The notes under the pieces are model-generated. The model saw only the letters and a list, made by a program, of their open reading frames with translations, had not been told where the DNA came from and made no database searches. The translations under genes and the position numbers were made by a program. A stretch of 64,000 bases of DNA from Staphylococcus pettenkoferi (GTDB taxonomy: Bacteria > Bacillota > Bacilli > Staphylococcales > Staphylococcaceae): the NCBI RefSeq assembly GCF_026659735.1, contig NZ_JANSKK010000007.1, positions 248,001-312,000 on the forward strand. The letters are read 5' to 3'. Position 1 is the stretch's first letter, and every line of letters starts with the position of its first letter. Positions 9,979 through 19,468 of the stretch are shown here, one piece after another.

Positions 9979-10503
9979 TTATTTTTCATTGTCAGCATTA
10001 GGTGCTAACATGATAAACATTTGGCGACCATCCATCTTAGGTTTTTGTTCGATCGTCGCAATATCTTTCGTTTCTTCAGCGAATTTCTCAAGAACGCGTT
10101 GACCAATCTCTTTATGAGTGATGGCACGTCCTCTGAAACGAATAGAAACTTTACATTTATCGCCTTTAGATAAGAATTTACGTCCATTCTTCAACTTAGT
10201 TTGGAAGTCGTGTTCTTCGATAGTTGGACTTAAACGTAATTCTTTAACGTTAATTGTTTTTTGTTTCTTCTTCATTTCTTTTTCTTTTTTCTGTTGCTCG
10301 AATTTGTACTTACCGTAGTCCATGATTCTTGCAACAGGTGGCTTAGCGTTTGGAGCCACTACTACAACATCTAATCCTACACGGTCTGCCATATCTAAAG
10401 CTTCTTTTTTAGATTTGACTCCGATTTGGTCACCATTTTGACCGATTAGACGAATCTCTTTTGCACGAATACGTTCGTTAACTTGAGTTTGATTTTTTGC
10501 TAT
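9979..10503 (-). CDS. infC: Translation initiation factor IF-3, probable AUA start
   Basis: A 174-residue protein that keeps 30S subunits free and proofreads start codons. It contains [33 protein letters not shown] and [16 protein letters not shown], all typical of IF-3. The start is unusual. The only GGAGG ribosome site lies inside the first codons of the longest frame (ATG at 10518), too close for that ATG or the next GTG. It is 8 nt before an ATA codon at 10501-10503, exactly where the Bacillus protein starts (from AUU). Rare start codons let IF-3 repress its own translation. The ATG-initiated 179-residue version is the alternative. Confidence 0.95.
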   Translation of the reverse strand: MAKNQTQVNERIRAKEIRLIGQNGDQIGVKSKKEALDMADRVGLDVVVVAPNAKPPVARIMDYGKYKFEQQKKEKEMKKKQKTINVKELRLSPTIEEHDFQTKLKNGRKFLSKGDKCKVSIRFRGRAITHKEIGQRVLEKFAEETKDIATIEQKPKMDGRQMFIMLAPNADNEK

Positions 10504-10674
10504 GGTTGACACCTCCATTATTTTTACGAAAGTAACACCAAGTAAAAAGAGCGGGTATACTGTACCCGCTCTTCGATCACATGATTAGTCCATGTCTATT
10601 GACCTGCCAACTGCTTTACGCGTCGCTACAGGTGAGAAGCGGATACTTCTACTTGGTTCGTTTCGTATTCAACA
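10504..10674 (-). ncRNA. L20-type leader of infC-rpmI-rplT with attenuator
   Basis: About 170 nt separate the predicted transcription start from the infC start. The leader ends in a strong hairpin, AAGAGCGGGTA (10547-10557) with TACCCGCTCTT (10563-10573), followed on the minus strand by TTTTT, which is an intrinsic attenuator in front of the infC ribosome site. Position and layout match the L20 autoregulatory leader of Firmicutes. I did not verify the L20-binding pseudoknot base by base. Confidence 0.75.
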
Positions 10675-10680
10675 TGAACA

Positions 10681-10709
10681 ATCATACCAATATTCATTTC
10701 ATAAGTCAA
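10681..10709 (-). promoter_or_regulatory. Promoter of infC-rpmI-rplT
   Basis: On the minus strand, TTGACT (10704-10709), 17 bp, TATGAT (10681-10686): one mismatch in each box with ideal spacing. It lies just after the lysP stop codon (10725). Confidence 0.85.
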
Positions 10710-10724
10710 TGCTTAATTGTACTT

Positions 10725-12218
10725 TTAATGATGTTTAATATCGTCCATTTTAACATCTTGGCGTAAATCCACTTGATCTAAAGGAATCTTCTTCGTTTTA
10801 TAACGGATTTTGTGATAAATAAAGAAGACCAAGAAGACTGGAATTCCCATGTAAGTCGTGATAAAGCGATTCAAATCAAAGTGCCCTGTCTTGATGAAGT
10901 CCACGTCTTGACCAATGATGACGATGACACAAAGTACACCAGCAAATATAGGTCCAAACGGAAATAATTTCGCATGATATTTTAATTTCGATTTATCATA
11001 GTTCTGTGCATTAAACGCCTTTCTAAAGCGATAATGACTGATAGCGATACCGACCCATGCGATGAATCCGGTCATACCACTGGCTGCTACGATATATTCG
11101 TAAGCATCACCATTCAAGTGTTGTAAACCAAAGATCGCTAACACAATCACTCCTGTTGCAATGAGTGAGATGTAAGGTACGCCGTGTTTATTCGTTTTAC
11201 CAAAGATTGGGAAGGCTAAGCGATCCTTACTCATTGAATAAAGCATACGTGTTGATGCATACATACCAGAGTTACCTGCTGATAACACTGAAGTCAAGAT
11301 TACGGCGTTCATGAATGATGCCGCAAAGGCAAGACCTGCATTTTTAAACACTAAAGTAAATGGCGAAGTTGCAACATCACTATCTCCACCCATTAACGCT
11401 GAACTATCATACGGAATCAACATACCAATAATGAAAATAGCGATAATGTAGAAGAGCAGAATTCGCCAAAAGACTTGTTTAATCGCTTTCGGCACGGCAC
11501 GTTCTGGATTCTCAGATTCTCCTGCTGTAATACCGATAAGCTCAGTACCTTGGAAGGAGAATCCAGCGACTAAGAACACGCCGAGAATGGACAGTAAACT
11601 GCCGCCTACACCATTACCGAGAATAGGTCCATCGCCTTTCGTAAATGTATCGAAGCCAACGTAGTGACCTCCCATAATACCCACGATAGTGAGTAAACCG
11701 ATAATGATAAAGATAATAACTGTGACTACTTTAATCAAGGCAAACCAGTATTCACTTTCACCATATACACGCACTGATAAGGCGTTAAGCGCAAAGATAA
11801 TCACGATAAAGATTAAACTCCAACCCCACGCTGCTAGTCCTTTCATCGGCGCCCAATACTGAATGACTTGAGCAGCGATTGTAACGTCTGCTGCGACGGT
11901 AATCACCCAGTTAAACCAATAGTTCCAACCCAAGGCAAAGCCAAGTGAAGGATCGACAAATCGTGTGGCGTATGTACTGAATGATCCGGAAACTGGTAAG
12001 TAGGTTGCCATTTCACCAAGTGAAGTCATTAAGAAGAAGACCATGGCACCAATGATGGCGTATGCTAATAATGCACCGAGTGCACCTGCATCATGAATCG
12101 CACCACCTGAGGTCATAAATAACCCAGTACCGATACAGCCTCCAATCGCAATCATTGAAATATGACGATCTTTCAGACCTCTTTGAATCCCTTCGTTCTG
12201 ATTTGAATGTTTCTCCAT
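10725..12218 (-). CDS. lysP: Lysine-specific permease (APC superfamily)
   Basis: A 497-residue membrane protein with about twelve hydrophobic segments. The N-terminus has LKDRHISMIAIGGCIGTGLF, the APC substrate-binding loop, and SFQGTELIGITAGESENP is the typical amino-acid permease motif in the sixth segment. A lysine riboswitch directly upstream makes lysine the most likely substrate. No terminator of its own is seen before the infC promoter, so transcripts leaving lysP probably run into the infC leader attenuator. The start has a GGGAGC site. Confidence 0.92.
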   Translation of the reverse strand: MEKHSNQNEGIQRGLKDRHISMIAIGGCIGTGLFMTSGGAIHDAGALGALLAYAIIGAMVFFLMTSLGEMATYLPVSGSFSTYATRFVDPSLGFALGWNYWFNWVITVAADVTIAAQVIQYWAPMKGLAAWGWSLIFIVIIFALNALSVRVYGESEYWFALIKVVTVIIFIIIGLLTIVGIMGGHYVGFDTFTKGDGPILGNGVGGSLLSILGVFLVAGFSFQGTELIGITAGESENPERAVPKAIKQVFWRILLFYIIAIFIIGMLIPYDSSALMGGDSDVATSPFTLVFKNAGLAFAASFMNAVILTSVLSAGNSGMYASTRMLYSMSKDRLAFPIFGKTNKHGVPYISLIATGVIVLAIFGLQHLNGDAYEYIVAASGMTGFIAWVGIAISHYRFRKAFNAQNYDKSKLKYHAKLFPFGPIFAGVLCVIVIIGQDVDFIKTGHFDLNRFITTYMGIPVFLVFFIYHKIRYKTKKIPLDQVDLRQDVKMDDIKHH

Positions 12219-12301
12219 AGAAGCTCCCTTTCTAGTATTTAGAGGTTACTCTCTTTCACTAGTGCTCGCTATTCGGTTATTTCTCTCTTTATCATTCCAT
12301 T

Positions 12302-12512
12302 AAAAAGGTTGCATACCCTTGGGATATGCAACCGATTGAAGATTTATTATAGGTAGCACATCACAATTGTGACAGTCCAGCACCTTTCGATGTCTGACCC
12401 AACGACATCAGCGAATGATAAATGATATCGCTTCGGCGGCTTCGCCTTTCTCTAGAGTCTCTTCGGCATCATTCAGCCTCCACTCTATTACTCATCGAAG
12501 TCGCAACCTCTA
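12302..12512 (-). ncRNA. Lysine riboswitch (L-box) with terminator
   Basis: On the minus strand the leader has the L-box signature: AGAGGTTGCGACTTCGATGA at its 5' end (to 12512), then GTGGAGGCTGAATGATGCCG, AGGCGAAGCCGCCGAAG, a GTCGTTGGGTCAGAC segment, GGTGCTGGACTGTCAC and the closing GTGCTACCT (12351). The expression platform is GGTTGCATA/TATGCAACC (12307-12333) followed by five T. When lysine binds, the terminator should form and lysP be turned off. The GGTTGC of the platform also resembles the P1 strand GAGGTTGC, as expected for switching. Confidence 0.93.
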
Positions 12513-12587
12513 ACTCTTATTGTAATATTCATCAAATTTCTATCTGACTAGATTTTAATATACAGTAAACCTAACCCTTTTTCAAGT

Positions 12588-14525
12588 TTAGCGTTGTTTT
12601 TTCAAGCGAATTTCATCAACTAAATTCCAAATGAAGTCGTCTCTCTCCATAGTCTCTTGATCTTTAGAACCATATTCACGAACGTTGACTTCATTATTCT
12701 CAACTTCTTTGTCACCTACGACAACTTGGTAAGGTACTTTATGCATTTGTGCTTCACGAATTTTATAACCCATTTTTTCATTACGATCATCGATATTGAC
12801 GCGAACACCTTGAGACTTCAACTCATCTTGTAAAGCACGCGCATAGTCATAGTGTAAGTCAACGTTAACCGGAATGATTTCAACTTGACGCGGTGCTAAC
12901 CAAGTAGGGAATGCCCCTTTTGTTTCTTCAGTTAAGAACGCAACGAAACGTTCCATAGTAGATACTACACCACGGTGAATAACTACTGGACGATGTTCTT
13001 CACCATCATTACCGATGTAAGTTAAGTCAAATTTCTGTGGAAGTAAGAAGTCGAGCTGTGCAGTAGATAATGTCTCTTCTTTACCCATTGCAGTTTGAAC
13101 TTGAACATCGAGTTTAGGACCGTAGAATGCCGCTTCACCAATCGCTTCGTCATATTCTAAGCCAAATTCATCTACCGCTTCTTTCAGCATCGCTTCTGCA
13201 GTATTCCACATATCATCGTCATCATAATATTTCTCTTTATCCTCTGGATCACGATAACTTAAACGGAAACTGTAATTTTCAAAACCAAAGTCGTCGTAAA
13301 CATCGAGAATAAGTTGAACGACACGTTTAAATTCTTCTTTAATTTGATCTGGACGTACGAAAATATGTGCATCATTTAAAGTCATACCACGTACACGTTG
13401 CAGACCTGAAACCGCACCACTAGCTTCATAACGATGTTGTAGACCAAGTTCAGCAATACGAATTGGTAATTCACGATAAGAATGTGGCTTATTCGCATAC
13501 ACCATCATGTGGTGAGGACAGTTCATTGGGCGAAGCACCATTTCTTCGTTCTCATCGAGTTTCATCGGTGGGAACATATCATCTTGGTAGTGATCCCAGT
13601 GACCTGAAGTTTTATACAAATCGACATTGGCCATTACAGGAGTATACACGTGGTCGTAGCCCATGCTTGTTTCTTTATCCACGATATAACGCTCGATTTC
13701 GCGACGAATGACCGCGCCATTAGGTAACCATAGCGGTAAACCTGCGCCGACAAGTTGGTTATTAGTGAATAAGTCCATTTCTTTACCAATCTTACGGTGA
13801 TCACGTTCTTTACGTTCTTCAAGCATTTGAAGATGTGCTTTGAGATCTTTCTTATCAAAGAATGCAGTACCGTAGATACGTTGGAGCATTTTATTGTTGC
13901 TGTCTCCACGCCAATATGCTCCTGCTGTAGATAAAAGTTTAAACTCTTTAATTTTAGATGTATATGGAACATGTACACCACGACATAAATCAGTGAACTC
14001 ACCTTGAGAATAAAGTGTAACATTTTCATCTTCTGGAATCGCATCGATGAGTTCTAATTTATATGGATCGTCTTTGAAGAAATCTTTCGCTTCATCGCGT
14101 GATACAACTTTACGTTCGATTGGATGATTTTCATCCACAATTTGTTTCATTGTCTTCTCAATCTTTTCAAAGTCCTCTGATGAAATTCTTTCATCCATAT
14201 CAAAATCGTAGTAGAAGCCACCTTCAATGACTGGACCTACACCAAATTTCACATCACCATAAAGGCGTTTCAACGCTTGTGCCATTAAGTGTGCTGTAGA
14301 GTGACGAAGGACCTCTAATGCTTCTTCACTACCTGGTGTCACAATTTCAATTTCACCATCAGTTTCAAGTGGGCGAGTAAGGTCTACCATTTGTCCATTA
14401 AATTTACCTGCGACTGCTTTTTTTCTCAAACCAGGACTAATAGAACGCGCGATGTCTTCAGTTGTTGTGCCTTTATCAAACGCCTTACTATTACCATCTG
14501 GAAATTGAATATTAATCTGTTCCAT
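12588..14525 (-). CDS. thrS: Threonyl-tRNA synthetase
   Basis: A 645-residue class II synthetase. The N-terminal TGS domain (1-62) is followed by the editing domain with HSTAH (75-79) and CRGVH, then the catalytic core with RPMNCPHH (zinc-binding cysteine), motif 2 [16 protein letters not shown], and motif 3 [15 protein letters not shown]. The C-terminal anticodon-binding domain starts near residue 540. Length is standard. A T-box leader upstream senses uncharged threonine tRNA. Confidence 0.98.
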   Translation of the reverse strand: MEQINIQFPDGNSKAFDKGTTTEDIARSISPGLRKKAVAGKFNGQMVDLTRPLETDGEIEIVTPGSEEALEVLRHSTAHLMAQALKRLYGDVKFGVGPVIEGGFYYDFDMDERISSEDFEKIEKTMKQIVDENHPIERKVVSRDEAKDFFKDDPYKLELIDAIPEDENVTLYSQGEFTDLCRGVHVPYTSKIKEFKLLSTAGAYWRGDSNNKMLQRIYGTAFFDKKDLKAHLQMLEERKERDHRKIGKEMDLFTNNQLVGAGLPLWLPNGAVIRREIERYIVDKETSMGYDHVYTPVMANVDLYKTSGHWDHYQDDMFPPMKLDENEEMVLRPMNCPHHMMVYANKPHSYRELPIRIAELGLQHRYEASGAVSGLQRVRGMTLNDAHIFVRPDQIKEEFKRVVQLILDVYDDFGFENYSFRLSYRDPEDKEKYYDDDDMWNTAEAMLKEAVDEFGLEYDEAIGEAAFYGPKLDVQVQTAMGKEETLSTAQLDFLLPQKFDLTYIGNDGEEHRPVVIHRGVVSTMERFVAFLTEETKGAFPTWLAPRQVEIIPVNVDLHYDYARALQDELKSQGVRVNIDDRNEKMGYKIREAQMHKVPYQVVVGDKEVENNEVNVREYGSKDQETMERDDFIWNLVDEIRLKKQR

Positions 14526-14630
14526 CTAGAACCCTCCTATTTATACTTTGTTATCTCATCGACAAGAACGTAGTGTGATTCAAGCTTTCATTTCTCCGGT
14601 GTTATAACTGTAACTTTCGTTTTGAATTTT

Positions 14631-14893
14631 AAAAAATAAAAAACGCCCTCACCCACAAAGGGACGAGGACGCCGTGTTACCACCCTAATTAGATATGCAG
14701 TCAAGTACTCTCATTACTTTGCATATCTCGCTTTACTTAAGATAACGGTCTTGAGCCGGATATTCATTACAAATATCATTATAGAAAGGGAGTAACAAAC
14801 AAAGATGTCAATTAGACTCTCAGCACCGCTAACTCTCTGTGTAACAGAGCTTTGTTTATCATATCCTTCTACGTTTCATGTCGATTTAGATTT
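14631..14893 (-). ncRNA. Threonine T-box leader of thrS
   Basis: On the minus strand the T-box core AGGGTGGTAACACGGCG lies at 14670-14686. The terminator pairs CGTCCTC with GAGGGCG (14644-14671), followed by TTTTTTATTTTTT. Stem I shows AACAAAG pairing with CTTTGTT, above a second helix, TAGAAGG with CCTTTCTA. The internal loop between these helices contains ACT, a threonine codon, as the likely specifier. The AGAGAGTTAGCGGTGCTGAGAG part is the conserved upper stem I region. The specifier assignment is my reading; the T-box class is clear. Confidence 0.93.
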
Positions 14894-14899
14894 ATTCTT

Positions 14900-14927
14900 A
14901 TTATACACCATCTATTATAAATTTCAA
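14900..14927 (-). promoter_or_regulatory. Promoter of the thrS T-box leader
   Basis: On the minus strand, TTGAAA (14922-14927), 16 bp, TATAAT (14900-14905). The -35 box overlaps the dnaI stop codon. Confidence 0.8.
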
Positions 14928-15850
14928 ATATCCCTATAGTTAACGCCTTCAAGGAAGTACGGTTGAGCAAGCGATTTAATGCGTTCCATGATTCGCGCAC
15001 CTTTCGTCGCCTCCGCGCCTTGACGTGTGAGGGAGAAGTGATGTTCAAGTTCTTTGAAATTCAAGTTTGAACTAAAGAATGTAGGCAACTCATGGACCAT
15101 ACGATAATGAAGTAACGGACCTATTACTTCATCTCTCGCCCACGGTGTCGTCTCTTCTGCACCGATATCGTCTAAGAATAAGACATTGGCTTTCATGATT
15201 TGATTAAGACGTTTTTCAAAACTGTTATCATTAAATCCACTCTTCAATGTGCGAATAAATTCAGGCAAATAAACCATCGTCGACGGGATATTCTCACTCT
15301 TCAATTGGTTCGCCATAGCACCGAGGATAAATGATTTACCTGTACCGAATGGGCCGTAGAGATATAGCCCTTTCAAATATTCCGTTTCTCCACTCTTAAT
15401 GCGTTTACAAATATCATTAGCAGCCATCGCTACATCGAGACGATCGCGACGATTCGTATAAATATCCTTCAACTCAGCATCTAGAGTTGCGCGTTGCATA
15501 TGATGCGAAGTGATTAAATGCGCTTTAAACTTCGCTTCATCATGCTTAATCTTACACGGACATGGGAGGTATTTAATCTTGAAATGATCATTCTCGATAT
15601 AGAGTTCAGGCACATGTCCTTTCACGAAGTTAGGACAATCTTCAAAGGTGTGACCATCATAATGTTTCTGTTGGTCTTTATATTCTTGAAGAATATTTAA
15701 ATCTCTATCAATCATTGAATTGGTAATTTTTGAGCGGTGCGCTTCAAGAAAAGCTTTAACGTCAGGATCTTTAATGACGTCTCTCTTAATTTTTTCTAGT
15801 CTCTGATTTAAATCTTTCGAATTACCCAATATATCATTTAAACTCTTCAT
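14924..15850 (-). CDS. dnaI: Primosomal protein DnaI (helicase loader)
   Basis: A 308-residue AAA+ ATPase that loads the replicative helicase at origins and restart sites. The N-terminal helicase-binding part has a CPCKIKHDEAKFKAH cysteine/histidine cluster that probably binds zinc. Walker A is GPFGTGKS (near 166-173), Walker B is VLFLDDIGAE, and ARDEVIGPLLHYR follows. It overlaps dnaB by 4 bp, so translation is coupled. The thrS promoter begins over its stop codon. Confidence 0.95.
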   Translation of the reverse strand: MKSLNDILGNSKDLNQRLEKIKRDVIKDPDVKAFLEAHRSKITNSMIDRDLNILQEYKDQQKHYDGHTFEDCPNFVKGHVPELYIENDHFKIKYLPCPCKIKHDEAKFKAHLITSHHMQRATLDAELKDIYTNRRDRLDVAMAANDICKRIKSGETEYLKGLYLYGPFGTGKSFILGAMANQLKSENIPSTMVYLPEFIRTLKSGFNDNSFEKRLNQIMKANVLFLDDIGAEETTPWARDEVIGPLLHYRMVHELPTFFSSNLNFKELEHHFSLTRQGAEATKGARIMERIKSLAQPYFLEGVNYRDI

Positions 15851-17265
15851 TCTTTCTTACCTCCATTCCATGTCTGTTGTAAGTCTTGTAGGAAGGCTTG
15901 ACGTTCCTTCTCAAACTGTTCGTCTTGCTCTTCATTCGTTGTCTCTTCAGACTGTTGCTCACGTTGATCTCGGTTCTTCAACCATTCTGGCGTCAACTCA
16001 CGCGAATAAGGTTGATACTGAGGTTGATATTTCCGTTGTGGTCGCGCTTTTTTCTCTTTCTTCTTCGCTTCTTGTTGCATCGTTTGCTGATATGCTTGTT
16101 TAGCAGTCGTATACCCTTTTTTCTTCCAATTAGATGCGATTTCCATAATGTAATTCTTCGGTAGCTTCATATCTTCTTTTAACATGACATACTGTAAGAG
16201 AATATTGATGACGCCGAATGATAGCTTTTCCCGTTCGATGAGTTCTTCAACCATACGTTTCTGATGATCAGTCGGCTCAGATTCTGACCATGACGCCAGC
16301 ATTTCTATCGGACTCGTCTCATCCAGTAGTTGTAGCCAACGCTCTGAACCAGGCTTCATTTCGTTCTCATCTTCTTGAATCTCTTCTTGAGCCGTTCCTT
16401 CGACCTGCGACTTAGTCTGAGAAGGTTGCTTGACTTGAATGTATGGAAGTTGCTGGTCATGTTCCATCAAATAATACGTTCGCGCGTGCTTTCTCAACTC
16501 TTCGAAAGAGAGTTCTTGGTCGCTTGTAAGTGATTTTAATATAATACTCTTCATCGCTTCAGGTGTCAGTCCATATAGCGTTGCGAGCTGTGTGATGAGT
16601 TGTTTCGTCTGACTGCCTATAATTTTACTGCTAATAAAATGCGATTGCAGTAAATCATATAGCGCTTCAAAATCAAATTCGACATCTGACAAATCAAGAC
16701 CTTGATACGTTTGTGCTTCTGTCACTTGAATGTCTGTGTCAGGCACACGTTGATGCGGTATATTAAATACATCGGTATATTTACGTGTGATTTCAGTATA
16801 CTGGCTCAAGTCAACTTGCGTCTTAGAAGATGCAAAGAAACGTTTTAATTGGTGATAACGTTTATGTCCGACTTCACTATATAAAAAGACTGATAACATC
16901 GGATCATCAAAGAATTGCTTGCCAGTAGGCGGTTGCATCAGTTCGTAAACGAAATGGGACTGAGATGTGTCATGATGAACATATGTCTTCACGAGACCAA
17001 TCGCTTCTAGTACATCCATCTGTTTGCGAAATTCTAACAGATTAATTTTCAGTTCGCTCATAATCGTATAATGCGTCAACTTAGATTGAGATGATTGCCC
17101 ACTAAATTGGTCTAGATAAATATACAGCCCTGTACTGCTTGAGCCTATAAGAGGTGTGAAGAGACGGTTAAGAATATCTATATGATTACTATGAAACTGA
17201 AATTGACGTAAGATTTGAAAGCCATCTTTCGCTCTTAAGCCATAATCTTTAGACTTTAAATTCAT
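15847..17265 (-). CDS. dnaB: Replication initiation and membrane attachment protein DnaB
   Basis: A 472-residue DnaB of the Firmicutes type (not the helicase), which acts with DnaD and DnaI at oriC and in restart. The N-terminal winged-helix region (1-140) includes the [15 protein letters not shown] segment, and a C-terminal DnaD/DnaB2-like domain lies near 310-400 ([37 protein letters not shown]). The C-terminal tail is rich in lysine and glutamine. It overlaps both nrdR and dnaI by 4 bp. Confidence 0.94.
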   Translation of the reverse strand: MNLKSKDYGLRAKDGFQILRQFQFHSNHIDILNRLFTPLIGSSSTGLYIYLDQFSGQSSQSKLTHYTIMSELKINLLEFRKQMDVLEAIGLVKTYVHHDTSQSHFVYELMQPPTGKQFFDDPMLSVFLYSEVGHKRYHQLKRFFASSKTQVDLSQYTEITRKYTDVFNIPHQRVPDTDIQVTEAQTYQGLDLSDVEFDFEALYDLLQSHFISSKIIGSQTKQLITQLATLYGLTPEAMKSIILKSLTSDQELSFEELRKHARTYYLMEHDQQLPYIQVKQPSQTKSQVEGTAQEEIQEDENEMKPGSERWLQLLDETSPIEMLASWSESEPTDHQKRMVEELIEREKLSFGVINILLQYVMLKEDMKLPKNYIMEIASNWKKKGYTTAKQAYQQTMQQEAKKKEKKARPQRKYQPQYQPYSRELTPEWLKNRDQREQQSEETTNEEQDEQFEKERQAFLQDLQQTWNGGKKE

Positions 17266-17735
17266 TCCTCGTCACTCCGCTCATCTTTTGACAAGATGCC
17301 TTGCATAGAAGCTAACAATTGATCGACATCCTTAAATTCTTTATAAACTGAAGCAAAGCGTACATAGGACACTTGATCGACATGCATCAGTTGATTCATC
17401 ACGTGTTCTCCAATTTCTCTAGAAGAAATTTCAGCGTGACCATCGTGTCGTAACTTCCATTCAACATGGTTAGTAATCTCTTCAAGTTGTTGATAGCCGA
17501 CAGGTCTCTTTTCACAAGAACGCACGAGTCCGTTTAAGATCTTTTCGCGTAGAAATTGTTCTCTCGTTCCATCTTTCTTCACGACGATGAGTGGTCGTTT
17601 CTCGATATGTTCAAACGTCGTAAATCTCGTACCGCAGTTCTCACATTCTCTACGACGACGTATCGCGTTAACGTCATCTGCATGACGTGAATCAACGACG
17701 CGAGAATTAGTCGCACTACATTTCGGACACTTCAT
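17262..17735 (-). CDS. nrdR: Transcriptional repressor NrdR
   Basis: A 157-residue repressor of ribonucleotide reductase genes. It has a zinc ribbon ([20 protein letters not shown], then [16 protein letters not shown]) followed by an ATP-cone domain ([20 protein letters not shown]). It senses ATP/dATP. First gene of the nrdR-dnaB-dnaI operon, with the 4-bp overlap to dnaB seen in other staphylococci. No NrdR box was recognised in front of it. Confidence 0.97.
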   Translation of the reverse strand: MKCPKCSATNSRVVDSRHADDVNAIRRRRECENCGTRFTTFEHIEKRPLIVVKKDGTREQFLREKILNGLVRSCEKRPVGYQQLEEITNHVEWKLRHDGHAEISSREIGEHVMNQLMHVDQVSYVRFASVYKEFKDVDQLLASMQGILSKDERSDEE

Positions 17736-18045
17736 CGATATTCATCCTCTCTTCTAGATTACACATTATTATACTATAAATAATTATGAGACTAAAGAAA
17801 GGCCTACGACGATGCTTTGAAACAACAGAGTGTAGCTATGAAAGGCGACTTGTTCTTAGGTTAATACGCCCCTAAGTCTTTTTACCTTAGATAATAAAAA
17901 GGCTTGCCTCGTGAGACGAATCTCAATCCGAGACAAACCTTCATTTAATTTATTGTATCAATCACACTTATAACTTATTGGTAACCTACCCTACTAGTTA
18001 AACATGTTAATAATAAAATAAGTTCAATTTCTGACTTAACTTTAA
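17736..18045. other. Spacer between gapB and nrdR
   Basis: No gene is supported. It holds the gapB terminator (17896-17941). A TATAAT at 17767-17772 (minus strand) may belong to the nrdR promoter, but no good -35 box is found. A small plus-strand hairpin, CTTAGG (17855-17860) with CCTAAG (17871-17876), is followed by TCTTTTTA and looks like a plus-strand terminator without a gene. Confidence 0.5.
17896..17941 (-). terminator. Terminator of gapB
   Basis: AAGG-TTG-CTCG pairs with CGAG-CAA-CCTT across 17899-17941 with single-base bulges; on the minus strand it is followed by TTTTTATTAT. It lies about 105 bp after the gapB stop. Confidence 0.75.
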
Positions 18046-19044
18046 TTAAAGTGCTTGACCAATTTGTTCAGCAATGTCTACAACACGGTTTGAATAACCC
18101 CATTCGTTGTCGTACCACGCAATGACTTTCACTTTACGAGGACCCATTTGCATAGTGCTTGGTGTATCAACAATTGCTGAATGTGGATTTGTATTAAAGT
18201 CTGAAGAAACGAGTGGTGCATCTTCTGTTGCAAGCACGCCACCTAAATCGTTGTCTTTAAATGCTTGGTTGACTTCATCTACTGTGACATCTTTGTTTAA
18301 GTCTACAACTAAGTCAACGAGTGACACGTTCTTAGTTGGTACACGTAAAGCCATACCATGTAATTTACCTTCAAGTTCAGGTAACACTTCTTTCAATGCT
18401 TTCGCAGCACCAGTTGAAGTTGGGATGATACTTTCATTGCATGAACGTGCACGTCTTAAGTCTTTATGAGGATTATCGATGTTTTTCTGATCATTAGTGA
18501 TCGCGTGAACTGTAGTCATTAAACCATTATCGATGCCGAATTGGTCGTTAAGTACTTTCGCAACTGGACCGATACAGTTAGTAGTACATGACGCATTGCT
18601 AAAGATATCGTATTCTTTGACGTCTAAGTCGCTATCGTTAACACCTTTAACGAGCATTTGTACATGACCGCCTTTAGAAGGACCTGTAAGTAAGACTTTT
18701 TTAGCGCCAGCATCAATATGTGCTTGTGCTTTGTCACCATGGTTAAATACACCAGTTGCTTCAATAACAATGTCGATGTTGAGATCTTTCCATGGCAAGT
18801 TAGCTGGATTACGGTCAGCGAGTAATTTGATTTCATGACCTTCTACTTTAATACCATTGTCTGTCGCTTCGACATCTAAATCAAACTTACCGTGAGTCGT
18901 ATCGTGTTTGATTAAATGCGCAATAGTTTCAGCTGGGTAGCTCGCGTTGATTGCGACTACGTTTAAATTATCATTTTTCAATGCGATTCTTAGCACCATT
19001 CTGCCAATTCTACCCATACCATTAATTGCAATATTTGTCGACAT
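18046..19044 (-). CDS. gapB: Glyceraldehyde-3-phosphate dehydrogenase, gluconeogenic type
   Basis: A 332-residue dehydrogenase with the nucleotide-binding GMGRIGRMVLR, catalytic Cys153 in SNASCTTNC and the active-site histidine in TTVHAITNDQ. At positions 32-37 it reads INASYP instead of the acidic INDLTD of glycolytic enzymes. The same change is known in Bacillus GapB and favours NADP(H), which fits a gluconeogenic role. A likely cre site upstream (19110-19125) supports glucose repression. Monocistronic, with its own terminator. Confidence 0.94.
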   Translation of the reverse strand: MSTNIAINGMGRIGRMVLRIALKNDNLNVVAINASYPAETIAHLIKHDTTHGKFDLDVEATDNGIKVEGHEIKLLADRNPANLPWKDLNIDIVIEATGVFNHGDKAQAHIDAGAKKVLLTGPSKGGHVQMLVKGVNDSDLDVKEYDIFSNASCTTNCIGPVAKVLNDQFGIDNGLMTTVHAITNDQKNIDNPHKDLRRARSCNESIIPTSTGAAKALKEVLPELEGKLHGMALRVPTKNVSLVDLVVDLNKDVTVDEVNQAFKDNDLGGVLATEDAPLVSSDFNTNPHSAIVDTPSTMQMGPRKVKVIAWYDNEWGYSNRVVDIAEQIGQAL

Positions 19045-19109
19045 AAAAAAAGCACCCCTCGAATTATATGTTATACTTTATGGCATTAGTATAACATAAA
19101 GTTACTAAT

Positions 19110-19125
19110 TTGAAAGCGGTTTCTA
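19110..19125. promoter_or_regulatory. Probable CcpA (cre) site upstream of gapB
   Basis: TGAAAGCGGTTTCT (19111-19124) fits the cre consensus TGNAANCGNWWNCA with one mismatch. It overlaps the -35 region of a candidate gapB promoter whose -10 box is TATACT (minus strand, near 19088-19093), a position suited to repression. Confidence 0.6.
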
Positions 19126-19324
19126 TAAACTTTATGAAAAAGCTTACATAGACGTCTCGGCTGAGGTTTATAAATTAGGGAACTACTATATATAGCACTA
19201 TCACCTTTCAATGCATAGTAAATTAGTAAATGAACTAGATTTATATCCCAACCACAGTTCTTTCTACGTTTGCCTACTATTTCACTACCGAGATGAATGG
19301 TTCTTCCACTCTCTATCCTTTAAC
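19126..19324. other. Spacer between coaE and gapB
   Basis: About 200 bp without a credible gene, RNA or strong hairpin. The gapB regulatory region is on its left side and the coaE terminator on its right. Confidence 0.4.
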
Positions 19325-19373
19325 AAAAAAATAGCTATAGAAACCTCCTCATAATTTGAGATTTCTATAGCTA
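19325..19373 (-). terminator. Terminator of polA-mutM-coaE
   Basis: TAGCTATAGAAA (19332-19343) and TTTCTATAGCTA (19362-19373) form a perfect 12-bp stem, followed on the minus strand by seven T. Confidence 0.92.
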
Positions 19374-19468
19374 CTTCGCATTTGTTCAACTATCACATAT
19401 TCGATGCATAAGAGAACATTATATTTTTACTCAATTTTATTTAAAGACGAGCGCATTTTACAACAAAC

